From CAZNUP01 sp964609775 (GTDB lineage: Bacteria > Patescibacteriota > Microgenomatia > JAMCZE01): a stretch of DNA of 50,137 nt. Shown piece by piece: positions 39,298-48,035 of this stretch (positions are counted from its first letter, which is position 1; each line of letters begins with the position of its first letter). A model generated the notes under the pieces. It was not told the origin of the DNA and did no database searches. It saw only the letters and a program-made list of their open reading frames with translations. The position numbers were made by a program, and so were the translations under genes. The stretch covers positions 1 to 50,137 of the forward strand of contig CAZSSJ010000005.1 in the NCBI GenBank assembly GCA_964609775.1, written 5' to 3'.

Positions 39298-40407
39298 TCA
39301 CTGCCCGCTAAGGCCCGAAGTGGAACTAACCGGTTTTGTCAGGGTGACCACAACGTCAAAGCTCTGCGAGGCGCTCTCCCGCGTCGCTAGTTCTCCAAAG
39401 CTCGGCGTTAGAGCGGTGAGCAGCTTTTCTCGGACTCCGGAAGAAACCTTAGGTGAAAAGACGACCTGAACTTTAGCTGCTTGAATCGTCGGCGCATTGC
39501 CTATTTGCACATTTTTAAAGCCTGCCGCTGTGAGAGTTTCTTTAACATTTTGGGCTTGTCCCGAAGCTCCGGTTGCGTTCAGAACCTCAATCGTGGTCGC
39601 GGCTAAATCCACCTCCGCCCCCGCCGAAGCCTCCTTTACTGGCTCGTTTGCTGACTTGCTGGCAATGGGGGCTGGCGGTGGAGGAGCCACCACTGCCGGT
39701 GCTTTTGCCGGACTCCTTTTGTTCTGCTGTCCCGGCAGAATTCCTGCCATGACGGCGACAATGCCCAGAATGACTAGCAGCGCTCCAAAAACTCCCAGAA
39801 GAACCAAAAGATGCTTGTTTATTCTCGGATCAGGGCTGTTTTCCGCCGCCGCATTCTTGGCCGCCATTTCTGCGTAATCAAAGTGGAGTTGTGAAAGTAT
39901 TCCTAATTTATTAAGTAGGTCCCGGCCTATAGATCCTGTTAAACCGTTTTGTAAGCCCGCTACCGGCACGACCGACGCCGGCAGCATGGCCACACCCCCA
40001 ACCCCCATTTTGGACAAGATTTCCCCCATGCTTTCATAGAAATCCCGGTTGACCACCACCACCTTGCAACCTTTGCCCACTCGGTACACTCGGTGTCTCA
40101 TTCGCCCAAAGGGCACCATCTTGAGAAAATCCTCAATTTCTTTCTCGTGGACCTCCTCTCCGCCTTCAGCAAAATCTTTTTCAAAAACCACATTTGGCGA
40201 AAAAACGACATACCCCTCTCCGGCAGTGATTTTCAGGCCGTCGAGAACCGCCTTTATTCCCTGGGCCACCTGCTCAGCATTTTTAATTTCCAAATCGACG
40301 ACTGCCTGGGACAAATCCACCGTTGGAATTTGCGCCACTCCTCGGACATAAAAACTCATCTGGCCGCGGTCGATGTAAATAATAATCGGCGTCGTTCTCG
40401 CTTTCAT
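39298..40407 (-). CDS. PilM/PilN-like pilus assembly protein with LytR_C domain
   Basis: A 369-residue protein. Residues 1-195 form a cytoplasmic alpha/beta domain (YIDRGQMSFYVRGVAQIPTV; later VMVNRDFY-type strand and LPASVVPVAGLQ) that resembles the actin-like PilM. Residues about 198-223 are one transmembrane helix, followed by a Pro/Ala linker (SPAKAPAVVAPPPPAPIAS) and a C-terminal LytR_C-like domain from about 270 (TIEVLNATGASGQAQNVKET). It sits in the pilin cluster and overlaps the PilX-like stop by 4 nt (ATGA), with AAGGAG before the ATG. So it probably couples the inner pilus platform to the outside. Confidence 0.7.
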   Translation of the reverse strand: MKARTTPIIIYIDRGQMSFYVRGVAQIPTVDLSQAVVDLEIKNAEQVAQGIKAVLDGLKITAGEGYVVFSPNVVFEKDFAEGGEEVHEKEIEDFLKMVPFGRMRHRVYRVGKGCKVVVVNRDFYESMGEILSKMGVGGVAMLPASVVPVAGLQNGLTGSIGRDLLNKLGILSQLHFDYAEMAAKNAAAENSPDPRINKHLLVLLGVFGALLVILGIVAVMAGILPGQQNKRSPAKAPAVVAPPPPAPIASKSANEPVKEASAGAEVDLAATTIEVLNATGASGQAQNVKETLTAAGFKNVQIGNAPTIQAAKVQVVFSPKVSSGVREKLLTALTPSFGELATRESASQSFDVVVTLTKPVSSTSGLSGQ

Positions 40408-40889
40408 GGATATATCTCCTTCCAGGATACTATTGCCAAAACATTATTGCTATACATGGTCTGAATCTGCACCGTCCGGGTGAAGGCCCCATTTTTTCCG
40501 ACAGAAGTAACGACTGGCACTGCTCCGTCTTGCACATCAATCTTTGCCGTTCCTCCTCCCACCGAGAGAGTCTCTCCGCTGTAGGCTGGATCCCGCAACA
40601 AGCGCATGAGGGCGTTTTCTGCTCCACTTTCGGCAATCGCGAGCGCCGAATTTCCTTGATCAAGCTTCAAGGTGCTCTGCGAATTCACAATCGCCATAAG
40701 AACCGCCGCGGTCGTCGCTGTTATGGCCATCGTCATAAATACCAGGAGCATGACCAGTGTCTGCCCCACCCGACCAATTTGAAATTTGAAATTTGAAATT
40801 TTCAATGAATGGTTCAATTTTAAATTCATAAATTTAAAAACTAAGTCGTAGTTATTTGAAAATTGAGACATTTCAAATTTGATATTCAA
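40404..40889 (-). CDS. PilX-like pseudopilin
   Basis: A 161-residue protein whose pilin-like part starts RVGQTLVMLLVFMTMAITAT, followed by ALAIAESGAENALMRLLRDP, typical of PilX/GspK-type minor pseudopilins. The preceding 40 residues are low-complexity (Asn/Phe/Lys/Leu) and overlap AT-rich repeats, so the real start may be ATG 40871 or 40829 instead of TTG 40889. The stop overlaps the next gene. It should sit at the pilus tip complex. Confidence 0.7.
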   Translation of the reverse strand: MNIKFEMSQFSNNYDLVFKFMNLKLNHSLKISNFKFQIGRVGQTLVMLLVFMTMAITATTAAVLMAIVNSQSTLKLDQGNSALAIAESGAENALMRLLRDPAYSGETLSVGGGTAKIDVQDGAVPVVTSVGKNGAFTRTVQIQTMYSNNVLAIVSWKEIYP

Positions 40890-40919
40890 TTCAAATTGTA
40901 AATTTCAAATTGTAAATTA
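40779..40919. repeat. AT-rich short tandem repeats around the PilX-like start
   Basis: Direct repeats of AATTTGAAATTTGAAATTT at 40780-40800 and of AATTTCAAATTGTAA at 40890-40919 flank and enter the 5' end of the PilX-like gene. They code for the low-complexity leader of that protein. Confidence 0.65.
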
Positions 40920-41519
40920 TCACCTGGTTCCGATTGTTGTCTGAAAACTTCTTTCCTCGAGGCCCGATTTTTTAATCGTTCGGCCCGTGAGTTTAAATTT
41001 AACTTGCAGACTGTTTTTTCCTGCCGGATTCCCCAGCCGCGTAAAGGACAAACCCGAAATTTGTGTTCCAAAAGAATTCAAGTTGTCCGTCCCCAAATCA
41101 GTCGTCACGACCAACTGCCCACCGGGACTGGCGGTATACGTATGGCTCGCCCCTTCAATTACCAATCTGGCTGCTGTTGTTGACTCGCCTAAATTGGCTG
41201 GAGAGGTAATCGCCGATGAGCGACCAACGTCGTAATTAAGTCTGGCGAGGAGAAATCTTCCATCCTGATCGACACTGGCCACCACGCTCGATTCTGCCTG
41301 CTGCTCCAGGACCGTCAAAAAAAGGTCTGTCAAGACCAGAAGCCCCGTCGTCATGAGCGCCATATAGAGCATCAGCTCGACAATAGTAAAGCCCCCACGA
41401 AAATGAGCAATAGGCAATGAGCAATGAGCAATTGTGGTAAGCACTCCGTGCTTGGATCTTGTAATACCTGCGCGAAGCACAGACAATAATTGACGATTGA
41501 TGATTGATTTATTGCCCAT
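40920..41519 (-). CDS. PilW-like pseudopilin
   Basis: A 199-residue protein. A long leader ends in IAHFRGG, then FTIVELMLYMALMTTGLLVL is the G|FTIVEL prepilin site with hydrophobic helix. The rest is a PilW/PulJ-like head, with SSAITSPANLGES and a final FQTTIGTR. It belongs to the minor pseudopilins that start pilus assembly. The leader is encoded by repeats of GAGCAATGAGCAAT (41400-41425). It is 30 nt from the PilX-like gene and 5 nt from the PilV-like gene. Confidence 0.85.
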   Translation of the reverse strand: MGNKSIINRQLLSVLRAGITRSKHGVLTTIAHCSLPIAHFRGGFTIVELMLYMALMTTGLLVLTDLFLTVLEQQAESSVVASVDQDGRFLLARLNYDVGRSSAITSPANLGESTTAARLVIEGASHTYTASPGGQLVVTTDLGTDNLNSFGTQISGLSFTRLGNPAGKNSLQVKFKLTGRTIKKSGLEERSFQTTIGTR

Positions 41520-41524
41520 TCTGT

Positions 41525-43615
41525 CTAGGGTGAGTAATTAACGGAAAAATCTCTGAACACCGGCGTCAGCGTTGCATCGTTTGTACTCAAAATCACTTTA
41601 TACTTAAAGCACTTCCCGGGATTTTGGTATGACGGGGCAAATGTCCCGAACGGCACCGGTCCGCTGATTGTCGTCGTCCCGGTGATTGCCGTTGTAAAAT
41701 AGTTGCCTGTTCCTGTCCCACTTCCGTCACTGCCGACAAAAGTATAGTTGGCCCCGGTGCAAGCTCCTCCGACAGCATCCGCGACCGCCACCTGAATTTG
41801 GACATCATTAGCCACCGGCTGGTCAATATTGGCTAAAAATCGATTAAAAGCCGTTGCCGGATCAATCGGCCCATATGGGGCAGAAACAAACGTCCCGGTC
41901 GGGACATAGCTGCCATTTCCTGCTCCTGGCCCCCCCTCAATGATCTTAAATTCCGCATTAGCATCCCCGGTAATGATATAAGAATAAGCCCGCTGGGCAG
42001 CCGTAAAGACCGTCGCGATGCCATTAATACCACTATTAATATCTAATCCCCCGCACCAGGTTGGACTTGACTCAGTCTGAAGATTTAAAACCTGATATTC
42101 CTGGCCGCCTGTTCCCACCACAATCGCCCTTCCCCCGGAAACGGCCACCACTCCTTTGGGATCCATATCGCCATGGGCTTGGGTGTCATAGGTTCCCAGC
42201 ACGCTGTAGTTTGCCAAGTTAATGAGAAAAAATTCACTCTGCGAAGCCGATTGCCCGGTCACAAGGTAAGCCCGGTTCTGAGGGACATTAACAAAGATAT
42301 CTCTGCCGCCCTGTCCAGCGACGGACACATTTCTGCTAATCGTCGGGCTTGCCGGGTTAGTGACATTGATAATTTGCAGCTGGTTACTTGTTCCGCTCGT
42401 TGCCACATAGGCCGTCGATCCCACCACCATGATCTTAACCCCAGTTCCGGCCAGCTCGAGACCCCCGCTCCCATTGAGCCTTGTCCGTGACCCGCTGTGG
42501 CTCGAAAGATCAAAAGTAAAAAACTTGTTGCCGGAAGTCATATATCCCACATTCCCCAAAGCATACACACTATTCCCATTCCCGTTTCCTGGGGCATCAA
42601 AATAGCCCGCTTCGACATATTTCCCATTGATTTGTTGGGTTAAATCGATAATGACCACCTCTTTAGCGTTGTTGTCTGTGGCCAAATAGGCGTAGTTTTG
42701 TTCCGTAAAAACTCCATTTGTCTTATACCCATCAAAAGTCCCGGAAACATTCGCCACTGGCGCCGCCGGAAAGGCGGGGTCCGAAATCGTCACATTGGCA
42801 TACGACACACCCGAGGAGTTATCACCTGTCCCCGCCGCCGCTTGTCCCTGGATGGCCGAAACCGCGTTCGCCACGCCATTCTTTGGTAAATCAAGATCCG
42901 TAAAAGTCAACGCCGGTGCACACCAATCCCCATACCCGCCCGTCTGTGACAGAACGATCTCGCCATCATCAGGGATCCCGCTTCCCGAAGTCGCTTGCAC
43001 TTTGACGTTGGTTTTCGCTCCGGCGTTAAATTGTGTTTGCGTCGTCTCCGTGTAGGACAAATTGTCCAGATACCGGGTCATATACTTCGTCACCCCGACC
43101 GACGAGGGAAGGGGATTGGCCCAGGAGACCGTAATCTCCACCTTTTTTGTTGATGGGTCATTTGTCCCCAAAAGAGCAATCGCCCCGCCGGCATCCCGGT
43201 TGACGCTCGTGATCACCGCTTGGCGGCTAAAGCCGTTAATTGACTCCGCCCCCCCCGTCAATATCCAGACTGAACCCGAAGTTGTGGCCTGCACCGGACC
43301 CGTGTCCGAAAAATCAGCAAAATTGGCCCACCCGCTCTCCCGGACATTCCGCAGCGCCTCCTCTTCTTCTTTAACTAGAGCGACTGCCTGGAGTCGTTGC
43401 GTCTCCTGAGCCCGCCCATTCCTTGAGGCAATGAGTCCGGTTGCCAGCGCCGGCAAGAAAACCGCCGCCAGTCCAAAAGCCAACAACAGTTCGACTAACG
43501 ACTGACCCCCACGAAAGTGAGACTTGAGATTTGAGAAGTGAGATTTAATTCTCCCTTCTCCCTTCTCCCTTCTCACTTCAAAAATGTTTCTCATTTCTCC
43601 CTTCTCCTTTCTCAA
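41525..43615 (-). CDS. PilV-like pseudopilin fused to a beta-propeller (putative pilus-tip adhesin)
   Basis: A 696-residue protein far longer than a normal pseudopilin (about 150-200). A leader rich in Arg/Lys/Glu (MRKEKGEMRNIFEVRREK) and SHF repeats precedes RGGQSLVELLLAFGLAAVFL, the prepilin site. A PilV/PulI-like head follows to about 220 (ALRNVRESGWANFADF). Residues about 290-580 have LVIVD/propeller-type blades (VVIIDLTQQINGKYVEAGYF; QIINVTNPASPTISRNVSV; LINLANYSVLGTYD). The last 100 residues form an Ig-like domain. A propeller presented at the pilus tip recalls PilY1-type adhesins (inference). Confidence 0.85.
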   Translation of the reverse strand: MRKEKGEMRNIFEVRREKGEGRIKSHFSNLKSHFRGGQSLVELLLAFGLAAVFLPALATGLIASRNGRAQETQRLQAVALVKEEEEALRNVRESGWANFADFSDTGPVQATTSGSVWILTGGAESINGFSRQAVITSVNRDAGGAIALLGTNDPSTKKVEITVSWANPLPSSVGVTKYMTRYLDNLSYTETTQTQFNAGAKTNVKVQATSGSGIPDDGEIVLSQTGGYGDWCAPALTFTDLDLPKNGVANAVSAIQGQAAAGTGDNSSGVSYANVTISDPAFPAAPVANVSGTFDGYKTNGVFTEQNYAYLATDNNAKEVVIIDLTQQINGKYVEAGYFDAPGNGNGNSVYALGNVGYMTSGNKFFTFDLSSHSGSRTRLNGSGGLELAGTGVKIMVVGSTAYVATSGTSNQLQIINVTNPASPTISRNVSVAGQGGRDIFVNVPQNRAYLVTGQSASQSEFFLINLANYSVLGTYDTQAHGDMDPKGVVAVSGGRAIVVGTGGQEYQVLNLQTESSPTWCGGLDINSGINGIATVFTAAQRAYSYIITGDANAEFKIIEGGPGAGNGSYVPTGTFVSAPYGPIDPATAFNRFLANIDQPVANDVQIQVAVADAVGGACTGANYTFVGSDGSGTGTGNYFTTAITGTTTISGPVPFGTFAPSYQNPGKCFKYKVILSTNDATLTPVFRDFSVNYSP
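43515..43615. repeat. Repeats encoding the leader of the PilV-like protein
   Basis: GTGAGACTTGAGATTTGAGA (43519-43538) and repeated CTCCCTTCT units (43551-43609) make up the leader-coding region. The first is nearly copied at 44068-44098 and the second at 44455-44480. Confidence 0.7.
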
Positions 43616-44109
43616 TTCACTCTAGTGACCACTCCATACCTATTAATCTTAACTGTCCTCGTGTCGCCGCCTAATGGATTTCCAATCTTCACAGAATCGA
43701 GCCCGGAAACATACCCGACCACTTCACCGCTTCCGGAAGCAAAAACAAGAATCGAATTAGGAAAGTTATTGGCCGTAAACTCCAGACTGTTAGGAAGCGA
43801 CACGGTGAAGTTGCCCGGATCATCACTTGAATAGGCAAGGCCATTAAAAAGCGTATAGCTAGCTTTTTCGAAATAAATTCCCGCAACGCCTTCTCCGCTC
43901 ATTGCCCGTATCTGTTGTTGCTTTAAATCCGAAACGAGCAAGTCGGTTGATCCCGTCACCGCCGTCGAAATCTGCGGCCGGATGAGATTGATCACAATGA
44001 GTGACAACAACAGCCCCGCAATGCCCATCACCACCAGGAGTTCAACCAAAGTAAAACCCTCCTCAAAGTGAGACTTGAGAAGTGATAAGTGAGATCTATT
44101 TAAGACCAT
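43612..44109 (-). CDS. GspH/FimT-like pseudopilin
   Basis: A 165-residue protein. A leader MVLNRSHLSLLKSHFEEG precedes FTLVELLVVMGIAGLLLSLI (G|FTLVEL site). The head has LLVSDLKQQQIRAMS and LFNGLAYSS, then strands ending TVKINRYGVVTRV, as in GspH/FimT minor pseudopilins. It overlaps the PilV-like gene by 4 nt and the four-helix-bundle gene by 14 nt. Confidence 0.85.
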   Translation of the reverse strand: MVLNRSHLSLLKSHFEEGFTLVELLVVMGIAGLLLSLIVINLIRPQISTAVTGSTDLLVSDLKQQQIRAMSGEGVAGIYFEKASYTLFNGLAYSSDDPGNFTVSLPNSLEFTANNFPNSILVFASGSGEVVGYVSGLDSVKIGNPLGGDTRTVKINRYGVVTRVN

Positions 44110-44458
44110 TTTTCTTCGTGGTTTTAACTGATTTAACTAAAATTGAAATAATCTCGTTACATTCGACTATTTCCGGGTCGACTAGATCCCCAGGCAAAAG
44201 TTGCGACAACTTAATTACCATCAGCCAATAGTGTGTTTCCCTGGCTTCACGAAGTGAAATGCTAATTTTATTCAGGAAATCATTCCTTGACGATGCGTCC
44301 TGAGCTTCATAATAGTTGGCTCCAATTGAGGTGCCTGATTTTATCAGCTGACTTGCCACCGCGAACCCAGCCGGTGTTTTCGGTAGCTTATTAGCCAGCC
44401 TTATTATCCGGACAGAAAACTTCAAAAATCTTTCAGGCAGGTCGTTATTATTTCTCAC
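44096..44458 (-). CDS. Four-helix-bundle protein (S23 family)
   Basis: A 120-residue protein of the S23/four-helix-bundle family (AVASQLIKSGTSIGANYYEA; KISISLREARETHYWLMVI; NEIISILVKS). Family members are known from intervening sequences in 23S rRNA genes and from many scattered loci; the function is unknown. It overlaps the GspH-like gene by 14 nt and is flanked by the CTCCCTTCT repeats. Confidence 0.9.
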   Translation of the reverse strand: MRNNNDLPERFLKFSVRIIRLANKLPKTPAGFAVASQLIKSGTSIGANYYEAQDASSRNDFLNKISISLREARETHYWLMVIKLSQLLPGDLVDPEIVECNEIISILVKSVKTTKKNGLK

Positions 44459-44480
44459 TTCTCCCTTCTCCCTTCTCCCC
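44455..44480. repeat. CTCCCTTCT repeat copy near the four-helix-bundle start
   Basis: Tandem CTCCCTTCT-like units precede the four-helix-bundle start codon, similar to those at 43551-43609. Confidence 0.6.
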
Positions 44481-45905
44481 TCAGTCGATAGTGCTGTGAA
44501 TAACTCCCAGTCCGTTTTCTTTCTTGTTTTTCATCGCCTGGTCCAACGCTTCCTGATTGAAAACCGGCAGGGAAAAACTAAATGTTGCCCCTTTCCCGTG
44601 ACCCTCCGACTCGGCCCACATCTTTCCGCCATGCAGATCAATGATCGCTTTGCTGATGTAAAGCCCCAACCCCGTTCCCTGCGAAGCCTTTTGATTGGTG
44701 ACATACGACTCCCGCACGAGCCCGAATTTTTGAAACAGTTTTGGCAGATCCTCGGGGGCAATTCCCTCTCCCGTGTCCTTAACGTGTGTGGTCACAAATC
44801 CGCCGGAAGTTTCATAGGAAAAAGTGATCGATCCATCCTTTGGGGTGAACTTGAGGGAATTGCCGATGATGTTGATGACCACCTCTTTCAGTTTGTCCGA
44901 ATCTCCCAAGACCGGTGGAAGAGGCTCCTGGGGGTTATAGCCATTAATAATTCGGATTCCGAGTTCATCGGCTCTTGGTTTCACTTCGGAAATGACCTCA
45001 TCAACAAACTGCTCCACCGAAAGTTTTGCCGGCTCCATCGACAATTTTCCCGACTCGATCCGGGAAACGTTCAGCAAGTCATTGACGAGTTTAATGAGCC
45101 GGTCCGTCGAGATATACGCCCGCTCCAGGTAATATTTCTGCTTGTCATTAATGTTTCCCCCTTTGCCGGCGAGAGCCATCCAGAGATAGGACTTAATCGC
45201 CGTCATCGGCGTCCGCAACTCATGCGAGGCAACGGATACGAACTCTGACTTGAGCGTGTCCAGTTCATGAAGCCGGTCGTTCGCCCGGGAAAGCTGAACC
45301 GTCGTGTCCTCCAGAGCGCTATACAGCCGCGAGTTCTGCACTGCCAAACCGACAATGTCTGTAAAGCCATTTATTAGCTCTTTTTCGACTTCAGAAACGT
45401 CTTTTTCCTCCTTTATCATGCTGAAAATCAATACACCAATTGATTTTTCTTTAACGATTACCGGGTAAATCATGCTGGTTTTAATTCCGGCTGCAGTTTG
45501 GTTTGCCACTGCTTGCTCAGAAGTGAGAATCGGAGTAAAAATGTCAGGCCAATAGTGAGTTACGTATGGTCTTTTTTCATTAAGAGTTTTGATGAGTAAA
45601 TTATCTTTAGCCGAGAGAGGAATCTTAATCTCTTGAAACGGGACAGCTGATGCTTGCTGAGCCTTAAGGGCCTCCTCCGTCTGAGATAATGATATTCTTC
45701 GTAACTCATTATTCGTCTCATCAACAAGCGTCAAAACAATTATTCGGTAACCCAATTGCAGATATCCCAACTCCGTAAGCAGCCCATCCACAATTCTTTG
45801 GACCACTTGTTTGAAATCGAGCGTGTCCAAAATCAATTTTTGCAGGTGCCATAGCGCCTTGATCGTATTTTTATCTTGAGGGGTTGTGGAATAATCGTCA
45901 GGCAT
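44481..45905 (-). CDS. Soluble GAF-domain sensor histidine kinase
   Basis: A 474-residue kinase with no transmembrane segment. A GAF domain covers about residues 20-200 (TAAGIKTSMIYPVIVKEKSI; VGLAVQNSRLYSAL), followed by HisKA (ASHELRTPMTAIKSYL, His near 228) and an ATPase domain (NIIGNSLKFTPKDGS; DTGEGIAPEDL; GTGLGLYISKAI). It senses an intracellular signal; the partner regulator is not in the window. It sits upstream of the pilus genes on the same strand, so control of pilus function is possible. A TATTAT (45918-45913) lies 7 nt before the ATG. Confidence 0.9.
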   Translation of the reverse strand: MPDDYSTTPQDKNTIKALWHLQKLILDTLDFKQVVQRIVDGLLTELGYLQLGYRIIVLTLVDETNNELRRISLSQTEEALKAQQASAVPFQEIKIPLSAKDNLLIKTLNEKRPYVTHYWPDIFTPILTSEQAVANQTAAGIKTSMIYPVIVKEKSIGVLIFSMIKEEKDVSEVEKELINGFTDIVGLAVQNSRLYSALEDTTVQLSRANDRLHELDTLKSEFVSVASHELRTPMTAIKSYLWMALAGKGGNINDKQKYYLERAYISTDRLIKLVNDLLNVSRIESGKLSMEPAKLSVEQFVDEVISEVKPRADELGIRIINGYNPQEPLPPVLGDSDKLKEVVINIIGNSLKFTPKDGSITFSYETSGGFVTTHVKDTGEGIAPEDLPKLFQKFGLVRESYVTNQKASQGTGLGLYISKAIIDLHGGKMWAESEGHGKGATFSFSLPVFNQEALDQAMKNKKENGLGVIHSTID

Positions 45906-45964
45906 TACTACAATAATACCTCATTTTACATTCAGGGTGCCCGGCTTCCCTAATAACATTTAAC

Positions 45965-46822
45965 TTAACGAAGACCAGAAACCTGGAGCAAATGCTCTCT
46001 CAAAAGCCGCGGGTCTTCTAAGTTGAGGGGGGAGTCGTACCATTTTCGCAGTGGGCCAACTTTTTCTTCTTGATGCTTAAAGTTGCCGCCCGCAGAAACA
46101 AAATTTGTCAAAAGTCTTCTCATTGTCTCCGGGTGGGTGTTCCCCGCACGAACCAAAGTGATTTCAAACATTTCTTCAGTTGCTTGATAATTAAATTGGA
46201 TAATTGGTTGCGAGCCAACTCTTTGTCGCATTAGGTGAATATTATTATAATTCCTGCTCTGTACAGCAATTACTTTTGCGCCAATCTGTTCCGCATAGTC
46301 ATGTGCGCCACTGTAGTTGAATTCTTCAGGGTCCCCATGAATGTTTGCCGATCGAACGCCAACATAGTGAATGTTGTGTCTCTCTCGAAGCCGTCTCATT
46401 AACTTATCGGATTCTGGAACCAAAAATGCCTGAATCTCTCCCAAAGAATTTACATGATACTCCCCGGCCAATTGCTTAGCAATGGTGGAAGCCGGAAACC
46501 TAATAAAACTTACTCCCTCTAAAGTATCTAGATGGCCTGCCTCAATCAAACTTTTGAGTTTTGGGTGAATGGTATCAAAATCTATCCAGCGCATCACTTG
46601 GCTATGCGTCATCACGAGCGAGACTGTAGCCAGCGGCTCAGTTTCCTTTCTGACCTGAGCAACCCGTTTTCTTAGAAACGGAAGGAAAGTCGTGCCGAAC
46701 GTTGCTCCATAATCAACAACCACTATTTCCCCTCCAGCAAGTGCATCAGCCGCAGTGTCAACGCCTCGGATACTGTCCAGATAAACAGTCTTTAATTTAT
46801 TTTTTCTCCCATTAACAAGCAT
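45965..46822 (-). CDS. YrdC/Sua5-like protein, divergent
   Basis: A 285-residue protein with features of the YrdC fold: ADALAGGEIVVVDYGATFGT (the GGxxxxPT-like start), KRVAQVRKE, and VGVRSANIHGDPEEF, which matches the TSANxSG motif. YrdC/Sua5 proteins make threonylcarbamoyl-AMP for tRNA t6A; here the match is weak, so function cannot be claimed. It shares a 39-nt divergent promoter region with the methyltransferase gene. Confidence 0.5.
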   Translation of the reverse strand: MLVNGRKNKLKTVYLDSIRGVDTAADALAGGEIVVVDYGATFGTTFLPFLRKRVAQVRKETEPLATVSLVMTHSQVMRWIDFDTIHPKLKSLIEAGHLDTLEGVSFIRFPASTIAKQLAGEYHVNSLGEIQAFLVPESDKLMRRLRERHNIHYVGVRSANIHGDPEEFNYSGAHDYAEQIGAKVIAVQSRNYNNIHLMRQRVGSQPIIQFNYQATEEMFEITLVRAGNTHPETMRRLLTNFVSAGGNFKHQEEKVGPLRKWYDSPLNLEDPRLLREHLLQVSGLR

Positions 46823-46851
46823 TCCGTTTACTTTTCACTCAGTTAGATATA

Positions 46852-46857
46852 TATAAT
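46852..46857 (+). promoter_or_regulatory. -10 box of the methyltransferase gene
   Basis: Perfect TATAAT at 46852-46857, 4 nt before the ATG at 46862, in the 39-nt gap between divergent genes. No strong -35 is seen. Confidence 0.45.
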
Positions 46858-46861
46858 TAAT

Positions 46862-48016
46862 ATGATTGTATATCAAGCCACAATGGTTTTGAAGTTTAAT
46901 AGGTCCAACCCCTCTCAGGAGACGGACCCGTTTTTATCAGAGATTACTAATCAGTCAATACGCCCTCCCGGAGGAGATGTCTACATCGCTTCGTGCTACC
47001 AGGCCCTGCTCGATTTCTATACCCATGAAGAAAGGCTAAAGTCCTTAATCTCGCAAGTAAAAACTAAAAGAAGTATTACACCAGAGTACTTCGCTAATCT
47101 ACTCTTTCGTGCCATTCAGTTCATTGAAATAAACGAGTTTGCCAATCCTAGCTTCCCTCATAAATTGGCCAATTCGAAATCTTGGGCAAAAGAACTTGCC
47201 CACATTTTTGATCGGCGCCTTGACATGCTCACGGAAATTCTTTTAACAAGAAACACAACTACAACAAAATATCAACGCTACATTGGCACAAAAGCAATCC
47301 TCAACGCCCTTTTTCCAAATGAGAACTTGGTAGTAGCCGATTTTGGTTGCGGGGGGAACTATGGACTGCGAGGACTGTCTTTAAATCTTCCTTTTGAAGA
47401 ACTTGTCGATCATACCCCGGGCAAATTGATTGAAAAATTAGCCTCCCACCCTTTAACCCTAAAACTGGGTTGGGCAATTGATAGAGAGAACCCCGATGAC
47501 CCAGAAGTGATTTTGTGGCGCCGCGCCTGCCAATTCTATCCGAGTGAATTTGGCGAACTCCCAAAAGTCCTGGAATTCGAACGCCAGGTGGCTCTTGCAG
47601 ATAAGATCCTCTTTCAACAGTCGGACATTAGATCATGGTCCAATGGCCACGTGCCCACTCTAATCCCGAAAGCAAGCTGTGACGCAGTGATAATCAGTAC
47701 CACTCTCTATCAAATGCCCGCCGATCAAGAGGTCATCATCTATGCTGCCAGAAAAATTCTCAAAAAGCGCGGGGTCGTCATCGTTCAAGACTTTGCCCAA
47801 AAATCAAAGGACAAAAAACATGAACTAGAGTTTGTTAGCGATTGGTTCAAACCCTATTCCTACCGCACATTTATCTATTCTGAATCAACCCGTTGGCTGC
47901 CATGGGACGTTCTCCGGTGGAAAGGACCACGCTGCAGTGAAGTCAGGCCCGGAGAAGAATTTGAAAAATTTACAAGCATGTTCAAATTGCCAGGCCAGAG
48001 CGACATTAAAATTTAA
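46862..48016 (+). CDS. Class I SAM-dependent methyltransferase
   Basis: A 384-residue protein with a Rossmann methyltransferase core from about residue 155: VVADFGCGGNYGLRGL (motif I, GxGxxG-like), DAVIISTTLYQMPADQEVII (motif IV region) and ILKKRGVVIVQDFA (motif V). An N-terminal helical domain (about 30-130) precedes it. Substrate unknown. It is alone on this strand before the broken gene at 48036. Confidence 0.72.
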   Translation: MIVYQATMVLKFNRSNPSQETDPFLSEITNQSIRPPGGDVYIASCYQALLDFYTHEERLKSLISQVKTKRSITPEYFANLLFRAIQFIEINEFANPSFPHKLANSKSWAKELAHIFDRRLDMLTEILLTRNTTTTKYQRYIGTKAILNALFPNENLVVADFGCGGNYGLRGLSLNLPFEELVDHTPGKLIEKLASHPLTLKLGWAIDRENPDDPEVILWRRACQFYPSEFGELPKVLEFERQVALADKILFQQSDIRSWSNGHVPTLIPKASCDAVIISTTLYQMPADQEVIIYAARKILKKRGVVIVQDFAQKSKDKKHELEFVSDWFKPYSYRTFIYSESTRWLPWDVLRWKGPRCSEVRPGEEFEKFTSMFKLPGQSDIKI

Positions 48017-48035
48017 GAGGGGGGTAATTTAGAAT

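Noticed and set aside
44496..45248. Plus-strand frame of 250 codons opposite the GAF histidine kinase
   Set aside because: Long but antisense to a complete kinase with all motifs; no promoter or domain seen.
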